DNA of 27,280 nucleotides from BS750m-G62 sp046483505 (GTDB lineage Bacteria; Planctomycetota; Phycisphaerae; FEN-1346). This document shows, one piece after another, positions 7,273 to 15,533 of this stretch (within the stretch, counting starts at the first letter, position 1; each line of letters begins with the position of its first letter). Where the stretch lies: assembly GCA_046483505.1 (NCBI GenBank), contig JAWODB010000134.1, forward strand, positions 1 to 27,280. The letters are read 5' to 3'. The translations under genes were made by a program, and so were the position numbers. Under the pieces are notes generated by a model that was given only the letters and a program-made list of their open reading frames with translations, did no database searches and was not told the origin of the DNA.

Positions 7273-9003
7273 CTATACGCGTTCGACGGTCAGGTCGTAC
7301 GCCCCGCGCGTCTTGCCCGTCTCTGAGTTCGCCAGCCACGTCTGGAGCCGGGCGGGGCCGGCCGCCAGGTCCACCTCGAACGTGACCGCCTTGGCCGATG
7401 GCTCGGTCTGCTTCGTCTCATCGACCTCGCCGATCTTCAGCCGCGCCTCGTCGGCGTCGAGCGCCATGTCCGCCTGCTTCGGCGCCCGCCGCAGCGTGAT
7501 GCGGTACGTGCCGGGCCGGGCGATGCGGACGGCCCACCACCCGTTCGCGTACAGGTCCTTCCTGCGGACGTGGCTTTGGCTCCACGGGCACGGGCCGTCC
7601 GTGGGGTGCCAGTCGTGGGCCACCAGGTGCGAGGGATTCTCCTCGTCGGAGCCGAGGCCGATGCGGCAGTACTCGTCGAACCGCTCGTCGATGTCCTGCC
7701 ACCACGCCTCGTAGGCCGCACGGAGCCGCTCGACGACCTCCGGATGCTCGCCGGCCACGTCCGTCTTCTGGCCGGGGTCGGCCGGCATGTCGAAGAGTTG
7801 TTTCCCGCTGACCAGCCGCCACCGGTCGGTCATGACGGCGCACTTGCGCCACTTCTTCGGGTGGTCGATGCGCTGGGAGTGGACGAAGAGGGTCCGGTCC
7901 GGCCACTCGCCCTCGCCGCGCAGCAGCGGCGCCAGGCTCATCCCGTCGAACGCCACGCCCTCCGGCGGCGGCAGGCCGCACAGGTCCGTCAGCGTCGGCA
8001 GGATGTCCACGTGGGCCGTGAGGGCGTCCACGTCGCCGCGCGCCTTCAGGCCGGCCGGCCAGTGGATGAAGCACGGCACCCGGTGCCCGCCGTCGTACTC
8101 GGAGCCCTTCCGGCCGCGCATCGGTCCCTGCATGCCCGCGCTCGTGCCATTGTCGGTTATGAAGAGGAGGATGGTGTTCTCGGCGAGGCCGAGTTGCCGG
8201 AGGCGGACACGGAGCCGCCCCATGTTCTCGTCGATGTTGACAATCATCCCGTAGAAACGGGCCCGGCCTTCCTTGACGCCTCGCTCGACGAACGGCTTCC
8301 AGTACTTCTCCGCCACGTTGTACGGGCCGTGGGGCGCGTTGGTCGAGAGGTAGCAGAAGAACGGGCGGTCGCGGTGGGACGCGATCCACTTCAGGGCCTC
8401 GCCGAACCAGACGTCGGTGCAGTAGCCGTCGTACTTCTCGGGCGTGCCGTTGTGGAAGTAGGTGTCGTCGAAGTAATCGTTGCCCCAGTAATCGGGTCCC
8501 TGCCCGACGCCCCCGCCGCCGTGAATCAGGACTTCCTGGAAGCCTCGGTCCTGCGGTCGGAACGGGTAGTTGTCGCCCAGGTGCCACTTGCCGAAGATGG
8601 CCGTCGCGTAGCCGGCGCCCGCGAAGACGTCGGCCATGGTGGTCTCGTCCTCGGCGAGGAAGTGGCGGCCGATGATGGTGTGCCAGACGCCCACCCGCGA
8701 CGAGTACCGGGCGGTCATCAGGGCCGACCGCGTCGGGGCGCACGTCGGGTCTACGTGGAAGTCCGCGAGGTGCGTCGACTCGGCGTGCAGGCGGTCCAGG
8801 TTCGGCGTCTTCAGCACCGGGTTGCCGTGGCACGAGAGGTCGTAGTACCCCTGGTCGTCGGTGATGACGAGGACGACGTTCGGCGGGCGCTTGCGGGGCG
8901 CCCCCGCGGCTCGCGCCGTCCGCGGCCATGCGGCCGTGCATCCGGTGGCGACGGCGCCGAGGGCGGCGCCGGAAGCGGTTCTCAGGAAGTCGCGGCGGTT
9001 CAT
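7273..9003 (-). CDS. Tat-exported sulfatase (formylglycine type) with C-terminal extension
   Basis: Predicted calcium-dependent sulfatase hydrolysing sulfate esters on a carbohydrate; substrate unknown. The 576-residue product begins NRRDFLR, a twin-arginine signal, with a possible lipobox Cys22 (VATGC). The sulfatase domain (about 40-430) shows the metal-binding Asp49-Asp50, the maturation motif CAPTR (Cys88 to be oxidised to formylglycine, Arg92), and FGKWHLG (Lys139, His141). A later TDNG segment supplies further calcium ligands. Residues about 470-576 form an extra region with alternating strands (GTYRITLRR, TFEVDLAAGPARLQTWL), probably a beta-sandwich that could bind glycan. A GAGGAG Shine-Dalgarno (9010-9015) sets the start. 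Being Cys-type it needs a maturation enzyme, which is not in the window. Confidence 0.9.
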   Translation of the reverse strand: MNRRDFLRTASGAALGAVATGCTAAWPRTARAAGAPRKRPPNVVLVITDDQGYYDLSCHGNPVLKTPNLDRLHAESTHLADFHVDPTCAPTRSALMTARYSSRVGVWHTIIGRHFLAEDETTMADVFAGAGYATAIFGKWHLGDNYPFRPQDRGFQEVLIHGGGGVGQGPDYWGNDYFDDTYFHNGTPEKYDGYCTDVWFGEALKWIASHRDRPFFCYLSTNAPHGPYNVAEKYWKPFVERGVKEGRARFYGMIVNIDENMGRLRVRLRQLGLAENTILLFITDNGTSAGMQGPMRGRKGSEYDGGHRVPCFIHWPAGLKARGDVDALTAHVDILPTLTDLCGLPPPEGVAFDGMSLAPLLRGEGEWPDRTLFVHSQRIDHPKKWRKCAVMTDRWRLVSGKQLFDMPADPGQKTDVAGEHPEVVERLRAAYEAWWQDIDERFDEYCRIGLGSDEENPSHLVAHDWHPTDGPCPWSQSHVRRKDLYANGWWAVRIARPGTYRITLRRAPKQADMALDADEARLKIGEVDETKQTEPSAKAVTFEVDLAAGPARLQTWLANSETGKTRGAYDLTVERV

Positions 9004-9040
9004 CTGTATCTCCTCATGCGCCAGGATGCGGCCGATCCGC

Positions 9041-9128
9041 CGGGTGCCACTGGCTGCTTGTCAGCCAGTGCTTCACCATGTGCCGGCCCATCGATACACA
9101 CGGGCGGACGAGCCGCCCGTGGCACCCG
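9041..9128. repeat. Palindromic GTGCCACTGGC-type element, copy 2
   Basis: Inverted arms 9041-9070 and 9099-9128 match at 25 of 30 positions, each ending in CGGGTGCCAC. It fills most of the 130-bp gap between the two sulfatase genes and ends 5 bases from the stop codon of the upstream one. The related copy is at 472-546, and the terminal GGGTG.CA is shared with the element at 25284-25365. Confidence 0.75.
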
Positions 9129-9133
9129 GCGCG

Positions 9134-10606
9134 TCAGCCTCTGCGTGTGCTCGGAACGAACTTGGGGTTCTTCTCCGTCGGGACGGGGGCGCCCGTCTCT
9201 TTGCGCCACGCGACGAGGCGGCCGTGCAGGGCCTTCGCCTTCTCGGGCTGGCGGTCGGCGAGGTTCGTGGTCTCGCCGATGTCGTCGCGCAGGTTGTAGA
9301 GTTCGAGGTGTCCGTCCTCGAAGTATTCGATGAGTTTCCAATCGCCGGAGCGGATGATGCCGCCGGGCGTGGTCCGCCACGTCCCGCCCCCGCCCTGGAG
9401 GTACGCGGGGAAGTGCCAGTAGATGGCGTCCCGGTCGAGGTCTCCCTTTTGCGTCATGAGCGCCACGAGGCTTTCGCCGTCGAGGACCTGGCCGTCGGGC
9501 GGTTTTCCGCCGGCGGCCTCCAGCAGCGTCGGGTAGAAGTCGAGGCCGATGACGGGCGCCGCGCACCGGGTGCCGGGCGGGACGCGGCCGGGCCATCGGA
9601 CGGCCATCGGCACGCGGATGCCGCCCTCGTACAGCGTCCCCTTGCCGCCCTTGAGCGGCGCCTGGCTCGTAATCTCCAGGCCCTTGACGCCGAGTTCCTC
9701 GTACCCGCCGCAGCCGCCGTTGTCGGAGAAGAAGACGACGAGCGTGTCGTCGGCGAGGCCGAGGTCGTCCAGGCGCCGGAGGATGCGGCCGACGCCCTGG
9801 TCCACGCTCTCGATCATGGCGGCGTAGACGGGATGATCGTGGCCGCCGGACGGTTCCTTCTTCTCATACTTCTCGATGAGTTCCTTCTTGGCCTGGACCG
9901 GCGTGTGGACGGCGTAGTGCGCGAGGTAGACGAAGAACGGTTCGTGGCGGTGGGCGTCGATGAAGCGGAGGGCCTCGTCGGTGAGGCGGTCGGTCAGGTA
10001 CTCGCCCTCGGGACCGTCCTCGATGTCCGGGTTCCTGTACGGGGAGAAGTACGTCCGCGGATGGCCGGCGTGATTGCCGCCCACGTTCACGTCGAACCCC
10101 TGGCCGCCGGGCTTCGTCTCCGGCTTGCCGCCCAGGTGCCACTTGCCGAGGTGGCAGGTGGCATAGCCGGCGGCCTTCAGGCTCTCGGCCAGGGTGACGA
10201 CCTCGGCCGGCAGGGTGGTGTTGTTCTCGATGGGGATGAGTTTGCGACCTTTCGCCTTGCCGCGCGTGCTTGACCCCACCGTGTACACGCCGTGCCGCGG
10301 CCCGTACTGGCCGGACATGAGGCACGCCCGCGTGGGCGCGCAGTTGGGGGCGTTGGCGTAGGCGTCGGTGAACACCATGCCGGCGCGGGCCAAGCGGTCG
10401 ATGTGCGGCGTCTCGTAGAACGTGCTGCCCATGAAGCCGACGTCGCGCCAGCCCAGGTCGTCGATGAAGAGAAAGAGGATGTTGGGCGGCCGGTCGGAGG
10501 ACGGGGCCGACGCGCGGCTGGGCCGCGCGCCCGTGCACGATGCCACGGCGACTGCGGCGCCGGTGCCGGCGGCGCCCATCAGGCGAAGGAAACGGCGGCG
10601 GTTCAT
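9134..10606 (-). CDS. Tat-exported sulfatase (formylglycine type)
   Basis: A second Cys-type sulfatase, 490 residues, predicted to remove sulfate esters from a glycan outside the cytoplasm. The start NRRRFLRLM is a twin-arginine signal and Cys24 (VASC) is a candidate lipidation site. Asp49-Asp50, CAPTR (Cys89 to Arg93), LGKWHLGG and SDNGGCGG mark the alkaline-phosphatase-like fold and its calcium and sulfate ligands. It lacks the C-terminal extension of its neighbour and differs enough in sequence that the pair is not a recent duplication. A CGGAGGTG Shine-Dalgarno (10611-10618) sets the ATG. It lies upstream of the other sulfatase in the same direction, so both may attack the same sulfated substrate. 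Confidence 0.9.
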   Translation of the reverse strand: MNRRRFLRLMGAAGTGAAVAVASCTGARPSRASAPSSDRPPNILFLFIDDLGWRDVGFMGSTFYETPHIDRLARAGMVFTDAYANAPNCAPTRACLMSGQYGPRHGVYTVGSSTRGKAKGRKLIPIENNTTLPAEVVTLAESLKAAGYATCHLGKWHLGGKPETKPGGQGFDVNVGGNHAGHPRTYFSPYRNPDIEDGPEGEYLTDRLTDEALRFIDAHRHEPFFVYLAHYAVHTPVQAKKELIEKYEKKEPSGGHDHPVYAAMIESVDQGVGRILRRLDDLGLADDTLVVFFSDNGGCGGYEELGVKGLEITSQAPLKGGKGTLYEGGIRVPMAVRWPGRVPPGTRCAAPVIGLDFYPTLLEAAGGKPPDGQVLDGESLVALMTQKGDLDRDAIYWHFPAYLQGGGGTWRTTPGGIIRSGDWKLIEYFEDGHLELYNLRDDIGETTNLADRQPEKAKALHGRLVAWRKETGAPVPTEKNPKFVPSTRRG

Positions 10607-10637
10607 GCGGCACCTCCGTTCTGCGAGTCGTGCCGCT

Positions 10638-10667
10638 ATTCTAAGCCCGCCGGCGGGGCGGTTCTAA
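10638..10667 (-). promoter_or_regulatory. Possible promoter of the upstream sulfatase gene
   Basis: On the - strand a good -10 box TAGAAT (10638-10643) lies 18 bp from a poor -35 candidate TTAGAA (10662-10667). It is about 30 bases upstream of the sulfatase ATG. The weak -35 makes this uncertain. Confidence 0.35.
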
Positions 10668-10738
10668 TCCTTTCTGGCCTGGATGCATCGATCCCGAACC
10701 GGCGCCTCACGCAAAGGAAAGACAAGGCAGAAAGACGT

Positions 10739-10926
10739 GCCTCACGCAAAGGCGCAAAGCCGCAAAGACGGCAAAAGCAAAAACGGGGAGACAGGGAAAA
10801 GACAGCGGCCACAACGCCGGCTGCGCCGAAGTCGCGTCCAACTCGACCGAGTAAATGCTGTTGCTTTTTCCCAGCCTTCCGCCGTTGTCGTTGCCGTCTT
10901 TGCGGCTTTGCGCCTTTGCGTGAGGC
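10739..10926. repeat. CACGCAAAGGC inverted-repeat element, copy B
   Basis: Perfect 36-bp inverted arms (10739-10774 and 10891-10926) flank 116 bases. The arm contains CACGCAAAGGCGCAAAGC. It belongs to the same family as 5452-5620 and 16595-16770. It occupies the 364-bp gap between the end of the GH99-like gene and the start of the sulfatase gene; a partial extra arm (CCTCACGCAAAGG) lies just before it near 10705. Confidence 0.88.
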
Positions 10927-10970
10927 TGCTGTTGCCTTTGCCGTTTTGGTGCCTTGGCGTGCGCGGTGCG

Positions 10971-12788
10971 TCAGCGAGGGAGTTGTTCGGCGGCGAAGGT
11001 GAAGGCGTCGAGCATCACGGCCTCCGCCCGCGGGCCGCGCAGCAGACGGAACCAGACGTACAGCACCCGCCCGCCGCCCGCCGGCTCGGCGCAGGCGATG
11101 GCGTCGCCGAGCGCCGTGCCGCCGCCGTCGCGCAGAACGAGCAGCGGCACGTGCCGCTTGTGCCCGTCGCCCGCGAACGGCCGCCAGCGCAGGTCGCCCG
11201 TCTCGGGGAAGGGAAACGCCGTCGGCAGGTGCGGCAGGCGGCGCTCCGGTTGGACGAGGCGGAGCGTCCGGCCTTCCGGCGGACTCTCCCAGCCGCCGCG
11301 TAGCGTCACGCCGAACCGGGCACTGTGGTTGACGGGCGTGCCGTCGGCGTTCCGGAAGAACGGCCACGGCCGCGACGGCATGACGAGCAGGAACCCGCCG
11401 GCTTTCAGGTAGGCCGCGAGGCCGGCGTCCACGTCGCCTTCGGAGTCGACCGTGGTGCGGTACTCCTCGCCCGCGGCATACAGGAGGAAGGGAAAGCCTT
11501 GGGGCGTCACGCGGCCCGCGGCCACGTCGGCCCAGGTCACCGAGCGGACGTCGGCCTGCACGTCGGCTGCCAGGAACCAGAAGGCGGGCGATTCTGCGCC
11601 CGGCAGGACGCCCACCGGCCGGCCGTCCAGAGCCTTTCGCAGACGCGCAAGGTCTGCCTGCGTCACCCCGCCCTGCGGCGGCGGGTGCGGCGTGCGGGGC
11701 CGGGATTTGAACCGCTTCGCGAAGGCGGCCGTGGCGTCGAGGTACGCCCGGCCGTGCTCGCGGCTGGGCTCGATCTCGCTCCCCTCGTGCCACTCGTTGA
11801 AACTCGTGATCAGGATCCAGTGCGGGTCCGCCGCAATCGCCTCCTCCCACTGCACGCGGTACGACCGGCCGTCGTGCCGCGGCACCGCCAGGCCCGGCTC
11901 GCGAATCTTCGTGTCGTCGTACCCCGGGATGACCGTCAGGGTGCTGATGCGGCGGGCCTTCTCCGCCAGGCCGACCCAGTGGGGATAGACGGCCCGGGCC
12001 CATTCGCGGACGGCCTCCGGCGGCTTCTGCCGAATCTGCCCCGCCGTGTTGTACGTGTGCAGGCCGTCGAAGACGCGGGCGGCGGCGGCCGAGAACCCGT
12101 CGGCGATGAGGGCCACGCCGGGGTCGGTCCGCTCGTTCAACAGGACGGCGGTCCGCAGCCACCCTTCCAGGCCGAGTTGCTGCATCGCCCGGACGTAGAC
12201 GAACACGACCGGCTTGCCGCCGGCCTTCAGGTAGGCTGGATGCCTGCCGTACCGTTCGGCCACGCGGGCGAGGTCGCGGGCCGTGGCCTCCGGCGTCTTC
12301 GGGTTCGGGCACGTTTCGTAGTAGATGGCCGCCGAGAGGCCGTGGGTCCGGCAGGCGTCGAGGATGCGCGGCACGGGGCGGTCCGTGTACTTCCCGTGGC
12401 CCCACCAGGAGAGGACGAGCGTGTCGATACCGGCCTCTTTCGCCCAGGCGCAGTGGCGGTCGACGACCTCCGGGTCGTGCGAGTCGTAGGGACCGAGAGC
12501 GGGCCAGTGCTCGCTCTTGGCGATGTCGTGCTTGTCGGGATCGATGCGGCCCCAGTGGACGATGCGGCCGTTGCCGCCGGGGCCGTCCGGCAGCCCGTAC
12601 CACGGATAGTAGAACGTCATGACGCGGCGGGGCGTGCGGCGGTAGTCGAGGGTCCCCCGCCGGCGGACGAGGCCGGCGAGGTCCGGGCCGTCCTGTTGAG
12701 CCGCCGCCGTGACGGAGGCGGCCAGGATGGACACGGCCATGGTGAGCAGCAGGCACAGCGCACGGGAATTGCGGCGGGGGTGATGCAT
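10971..12788 (-). CDS. GH99-like glycoside hydrolase with a C-terminal amidotransferase-like domain
   Basis: Predicted exported hydrolase of the endo-alpha-1,2-mannosidase (GH99/GH71-like) type. The 605-residue product has a signal peptide (about 8-30, ending TAAA). The barrel (about 55-360) opens with MTFYYPWYG and carries TSFNEWHEGSEIEPS, where Glu332 and Glu335 fit the two catalytic Glu of characterised GH99 enzymes (N-E-W-H-E). Residues about 390-605 look like a separate alpha/beta domain similar to class I glutamine-amidotransferase-like or trimerisation domains of glycosidases, without a recognisable catalytic triad. The ATG at 12788 has an AAGGA Shine-Dalgarno (12796-12800); an ATG at 12803 has none. 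It lies downstream of the FG-GAP gene and is probably co-transcribed. Substrate is not predictable beyond an alpha-linked, possibly mannose-containing, glycan. Confidence 0.78.
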   Translation of the reverse strand: MHHPRRNSRALCLLLTMAVSILAASVTAAAQQDGPDLAGLVRRRGTLDYRRTPRRVMTFYYPWYGLPDGPGGNGRIVHWGRIDPDKHDIAKSEHWPALGPYDSHDPEVVDRHCAWAKEAGIDTLVLSWWGHGKYTDRPVPRILDACRTHGLSAAIYYETCPNPKTPEATARDLARVAERYGRHPAYLKAGGKPVVFVYVRAMQQLGLEGWLRTAVLLNERTDPGVALIADGFSAAAARVFDGLHTYNTAGQIRQKPPEAVREWARAVYPHWVGLAEKARRISTLTVIPGYDDTKIREPGLAVPRHDGRSYRVQWEEAIAADPHWILITSFNEWHEGSEIEPSREHGRAYLDATAAFAKRFKSRPRTPHPPPQGGVTQADLARLRKALDGRPVGVLPGAESPAFWFLAADVQADVRSVTWADVAAGRVTPQGFPFLLYAAGEEYRTTVDSEGDVDAGLAAYLKAGGFLLVMPSRPWPFFRNADGTPVNHSARFGVTLRGGWESPPEGRTLRLVQPERRLPHLPTAFPFPETGDLRWRPFAGDGHKRHVPLLVLRDGGGTALGDAIACAEPAGGGRVLYVWFRLLRGPRAEAVMLDAFTFAAEQLPR

Positions 12789-12806
12789 GGGGCGATCCTT
12801 CATTCC

Positions 12807-12873
12807 GCGCGGCGGCCTTCCCAGGCCGCCGCGCACTCGGGCGTAGGGTGCGGCGGGTACGGAGACCCGCCGC
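12807..12873. repeat. Hairpin pair, including a CGGAGACCC-type palindrome
   Basis: A perfect 12-bp stem (12807-12818 with 12823-12834, loop TCCC) is followed by a 9-bp stem (12850-12858 with 12865-12873, loop ACGGAG). The second belongs to a dispersed family GCGGCGGGT-N-CGGAGACCCGCC, also at 20671-20698, 20847-20878 and 24362-24389. Further GCCGCGCGGGATG repeats follow to 12915. The structures lie between the FG-GAP gene and the GH99-like gene. Confidence 0.7.
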
Positions 12874-12940
12874 GCGGGATGATCTTGGCCCGCCGCGCGG
12901 GATGGTTTCGACCCGCCGCGCTCGACGTTTCGGCAGGCGC

Positions 12941-14095
12941 TTACTCCTGCACGAACACGTGCACGCCCTTCTTGTTCGACGCCACGATGTCCGGCTTGCC
13001 GTCGCCATTCATGTCGCACACGGTGAACTGCGTGCCGATGCCGGAATCGTCGTCGATGAGGTGGGGCACGAACTCCCATTTGCCCTTGGCCGGCCGCTTC
13101 AGTTCGAACCAGTAGAGCAGGGCGGGTTCGTTGCCGCCGGGGTCCTTGCCGTTGTGGGCGTGGTACCGCTTGCCGGTGATGAAGTCCATCAGGCCGTCGC
13201 CGTTGACGTCCACGAGTCGCACCGCGTGGGTCTGGCTGAACGCCTTGTGGAATTCGTGCCGGCGGAAGGTGATCTGGCCGCCCTCCTTCACGTGCTCGTG
13301 CAGCCAGATGCCGTAGGAGTGGGCCGAGGAGGAGAGGACGTCGTTGTCGCCGTCGCCGTCCACGTCGTAGACGACGAGGTCGGCGCACTTGTCGCCGAGG
13401 TCGGCCTTGTGGAACGTCCATGGCGTGCGGCTGCGGTCCTCGGGGGCTTCCCACCATCCGGTGCGGATGAGGACGTCGTTGCGGCCGTCGCCGTTGACGT
13501 CGCCGACGCCCAGCCCGTGGCTGTACTGCTGGGTGCCGGGCGCGCCCTTCGTGCTGACGGCGTGCATCGTCCACTCGCCCGACGCGGCGGTCGGCGGCGT
13601 CCAGTAGGCCATGACCTTGTCCGGGCAGAAGGCGGCCAGGAGCACCTTGCGGCCGTCGCCGAGGAGGTCGGCGAAGACGCTCGTCTCGTTGCCCGCGCTC
13701 TTCGTGATGAGGCGCTCCTTCCAGTGGCCGGGCTCATTTCTGGGATTCTCGTACCAGAACGCCTGCTTGCCGGGCCAGTTGACGATGATGGAGTCGATCC
13801 ACCCGTCGCCGTTGACGTCGGCGGCCCAGTTCTGGAAGCACTGGCTGTAGCCCTTGTCCGGATTGTAGTCGCCGGGTTTGCGGACCTCGTGCATCGTCCA
13901 GTCGGGGGCGGCGTACCAGACGTCACCGGCCAGGACGTCGAGTTTGCCGTCGTGGTTCACGTCGCCGGCGGCGGCGCCTTCGCTGCGGAAGGCCGTGTCG
14001 AGGACGCGTTTCTTAAACCGGACCTCGCCCCGGACGGGCAGGGTGCAGGCGGCGGCCAGGAAGCCGGCAAGGATGAGAAGGGGCAGACGTTTCAT
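12941..14095 (-). CDS. Exported FG-GAP/VCBS-repeat calcium-binding protein
   Basis: The 384-residue product has a signal peptide (about 1-23, with Cys17 in AAAC as a possible lipidation site) and then only FG-GAP/VCBS-type repeats, which fold as a beta-propeller. Six calcium loops are visible: DVNHDGKLD, DVNGDGWID, DVNGDGRND, DVDGDGDND, DVNGDGLMD and DMNGDGKPD, with a degenerate one (DLLGDGRK) among them. Such proteins act outside the cytoplasm in adhesion, polysaccharide binding or as lyase-like propellers; no catalytic residues can be named. A GAGGGA Shine-Dalgarno precedes the ATG at 14095. It is the first gene of the - strand block that contains the GH99-like protein, sulfatases and CE15-type esterase, which suggests a role with the same glycan. 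Confidence 0.85.
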   Translation of the reverse strand: MKRLPLLILAGFLAAACTLPVRGEVRFKKRVLDTAFRSEGAAAGDVNHDGKLDVLAGDVWYAAPDWTMHEVRKPGDYNPDKGYSQCFQNWAADVNGDGWIDSIIVNWPGKQAFWYENPRNEPGHWKERLITKSAGNETSVFADLLGDGRKVLLAAFCPDKVMAYWTPPTAASGEWTMHAVSTKGAPGTQQYSHGLGVGDVNGDGRNDVLIRTGWWEAPEDRSRTPWTFHKADLGDKCADLVVYDVDGDGDNDVLSSSAHSYGIWLHEHVKEGGQITFRRHEFHKAFSQTHAVRLVDVNGDGLMDFITGKRYHAHNGKDPGGNEPALLYWFELKRPAKGKWEFVPHLIDDDSGIGTQFTVCDMNGDGKPDIVASNKKGVHVFVQE

Positions 14096-14142
14096 GGTTC
14101 CCTCGCGCGTGCGGGTGCAATGAGCGTACGGAATCGTGTTCT

Positions 14143-14170
14143 ATGGTATGCGGTTGGCCCCTGCCGTCAA
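14143..14170 (-). promoter_or_regulatory. Probable promoter of the FG-GAP gene
   Basis: On the - strand TTGACG (14165-14170) and TACCAT (14143-14148) are spaced by 16 bp, about 50 bases upstream of the ATG at 14095. The -35 is good and the -10 moderate. It diverges from the + strand promoter at 14291-14319. Confidence 0.45.
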
Positions 14171-14290
14171 GGCCATGCGCGGCCGGCATGCCCGCCGGGG
14201 GTGCCGCCGTGGGCTCAAACCGCCCGTTCGGGGCGAGGTGTCGGCCGGAAACCGGAGGTGTCCGGTCTTCTCGACCGGCCCGGCTAATAC

Positions 14291-14319
14291 TTGACCCGGA
14301 ACTCGCCCCTCCCTAGACT
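14291..14319 (+). promoter_or_regulatory. Sigma70-type promoter of the epimerase-led gene group
   Basis: TTGACC (14291-14296) and TAGACT (14314-14319) are separated by exactly 17 bp. The predicted leader is about 75 bases to the ATG at 14400. No operator-like palindrome was noticed in the leader. Confidence 0.65.
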
Positions 14320-14399
14320 GGTTCAACGTTTCGACGGCCTCGGGTGCGGATGGCGGCACGTCACGGCCTCGGCCCGGCACATCTTTCGGAGGACGGGCA

Positions 14400-15362
14400 A
14401 TGAACGATGCGGAACTGACGCGGCGGGGGTTTTTCGCGGCGACGGCGGCGGGCGCTGCGGCCGCCGGCCTGGTCGGATGCCAGCCGGCTTCCACCGAATC
14501 GAAAGGAGGCACTTCCTTGAACGTGCGATACGGCCTCAACCTTCTCGTCTACACGGCGGCGTTCACGAAGGAGAAACTCGACCTCATCCCCAAGGTGGCC
14601 GACCTCGGCTACGACGGCGTCGAGATTCCGTTCAACGACCTGAGCCTGCTCGACGCGCCCGCCACGAAACAGGCGCTCGAGAAGGCCGGCGTGGGCATGA
14701 CCGCCTGCTGCGTCATGATGCCCGGCGAGAATCCGTGCAGCCCGGACGCCGACGAGCGCAAGAAGGCCGTCGCCCGCCTCAAGAAGATGGTCGACCTGAC
14801 CGGTGAGATGGGCGGCGATGCCGTCGCCGGGCCGCTCTACTCCCCGTGCGGGTACCTGACCGGCAAGGCGCCCACCGACGAGGAGTTGAAGTGGTGCGCC
14901 GAGTGCCTGTCGGCGGCCGCCGACCACGCCGAGACGGCCGACATCCCCCTTGCCATCGAGCCGCTCAACCGGTTCGAGACGTACGTCATCAACACGGTGG
15001 ACCAGGCGCTGGCGATGGTCGAGACGGTCGGCAGCGACTACCTGACCATCCAGGTCGATACGTTTCATGCGAACATCGAGGAGAAGGACACCGGCGCGGC
15101 CATCCGGAAGGTCGGGAAGAAGCACCTGGGGCACTTTCATGCCTCGGAGAGCGACCGGGGCGTGCCCGGCACCGGCCAGGTGGCGTGGGACGATGCGTTT
15201 GCGGCCTTGAAGGACGTGGGGTACGATAAGTGGGTGACGATCGAGAGTTTCGCCATCGGCATCCTGGACCTGTGCGCGGCCGCGAGCATCTGGCGGCCGA
15301 TTTACGAGTCGGCCGACGGCTTGGCCCGCGATGGATTGGCTTTCCTCAAGAGTAAGAGTTAG
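14400..15362 (+). CDS. Tagatose 3-epimerase-like TIM barrel with a Tat lipoprotein leader
   Basis: The 320-residue product is a sugar (phosphate) isomerase/epimerase of the xylose-isomerase-like fold, closest in motifs to ketose 3-epimerases. Visible metal-site candidates are Glu187 in AIEPLNRFE, Asp220 in IQVDTFHAN, His245/His247 in HFHASESDRG and Glu282 in VTIESF, in the family order. The leader LTRRGFFAATAAGAAAAGLVGC has a twin-arginine pair and a lipobox with Cys27, predicting export and lipidation. The ATG at 14400 has a GGAGGA Shine-Dalgarno (14388-14393). Codon 40 is TTG preceded by AAAGGAGG at 7-base spacing, so a second, leaderless product of 281 residues is possible. It heads the + strand group of five sugar-related genes and faces its own promoter. 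The exact substrate is unknown. Confidence 0.85.
   Translation: MNDAELTRRGFFAATAAGAAAAGLVGCQPASTESKGGTSLNVRYGLNLLVYTAAFTKEKLDLIPKVADLGYDGVEIPFNDLSLLDAPATKQALEKAGVGMTACCVMMPGENPCSPDADERKKAVARLKKMVDLTGEMGGDAVAGPLYSPCGYLTGKAPTDEELKWCAECLSAAADHAETADIPLAIEPLNRFETYVINTVDQALAMVETVGSDYLTIQVDTFHANIEEKDTGAAIRKVGKKHLGHFHASESDRGVPGTGQVAWDDAFAALKDVGYDKWVTIESFAIGILDLCAAASIWRPIYESADGLARDGLAFLKSKS
14502..14519 (+). promoter_or_regulatory. Internal ribosome binding site and TTG start
   Basis: AAAGGAGG (14502-14509) lies 7 bases before an in-frame TTG (14517-14519), codon 40 of the epimerase-like gene. Translation from it would give a protein beginning at NVRYGLNLLVY, the usual N-terminus of the barrel, without the Tat leader. 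The Shine-Dalgarno is stronger than that of the upstream ATG. Confidence 0.55.
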
Positions 15363-15366
15363 AGAG

Positions 15367-15480
15367 CAGGCAACAGGCAACAGGCAACAGGCAACGACAA
15401 CAGCAACAACGGCAACGGCCAGTGGCAAGTCACGTTTAGCCGCGAGGCGAAGCCGAGCGCGTCGCAGGCGGCGCATCATC
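15367..15480. repeat. Heptamer tandem repeat and diverged palindromic repeat
   Basis: Four perfect copies of CAGGCAA (15367-15394) start 5 bases after the epimerase stop and run into CAACAACGGCAACGG-like sequence. The following part (about 15424-15475), with CACGTTTAGCCGCGAGGCG, is a diverged relative of the repeats at 18191-18227 and 19428-19464. No gene is seen in this gap. Confidence 0.65.
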
Positions 15481-15533
15481 GTGCGGCGCGCATTGAATCC
15501 AACCGAACACGGGGCAACACAAGGGGTACGATC

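Noticed and set aside
12941..14095. EF-hand protein
   Set aside because: The DxNxDGxxD loops recur at propeller-like spacing with FG-GAP-type flanking strands, not the helix-loop-helix pattern of EF-hands.
15367..15394. Regular CAGGCAA repeats as a CRISPR array
   Set aside because: The seven-base units are directly tandem with no spacers and no cas genes are present.
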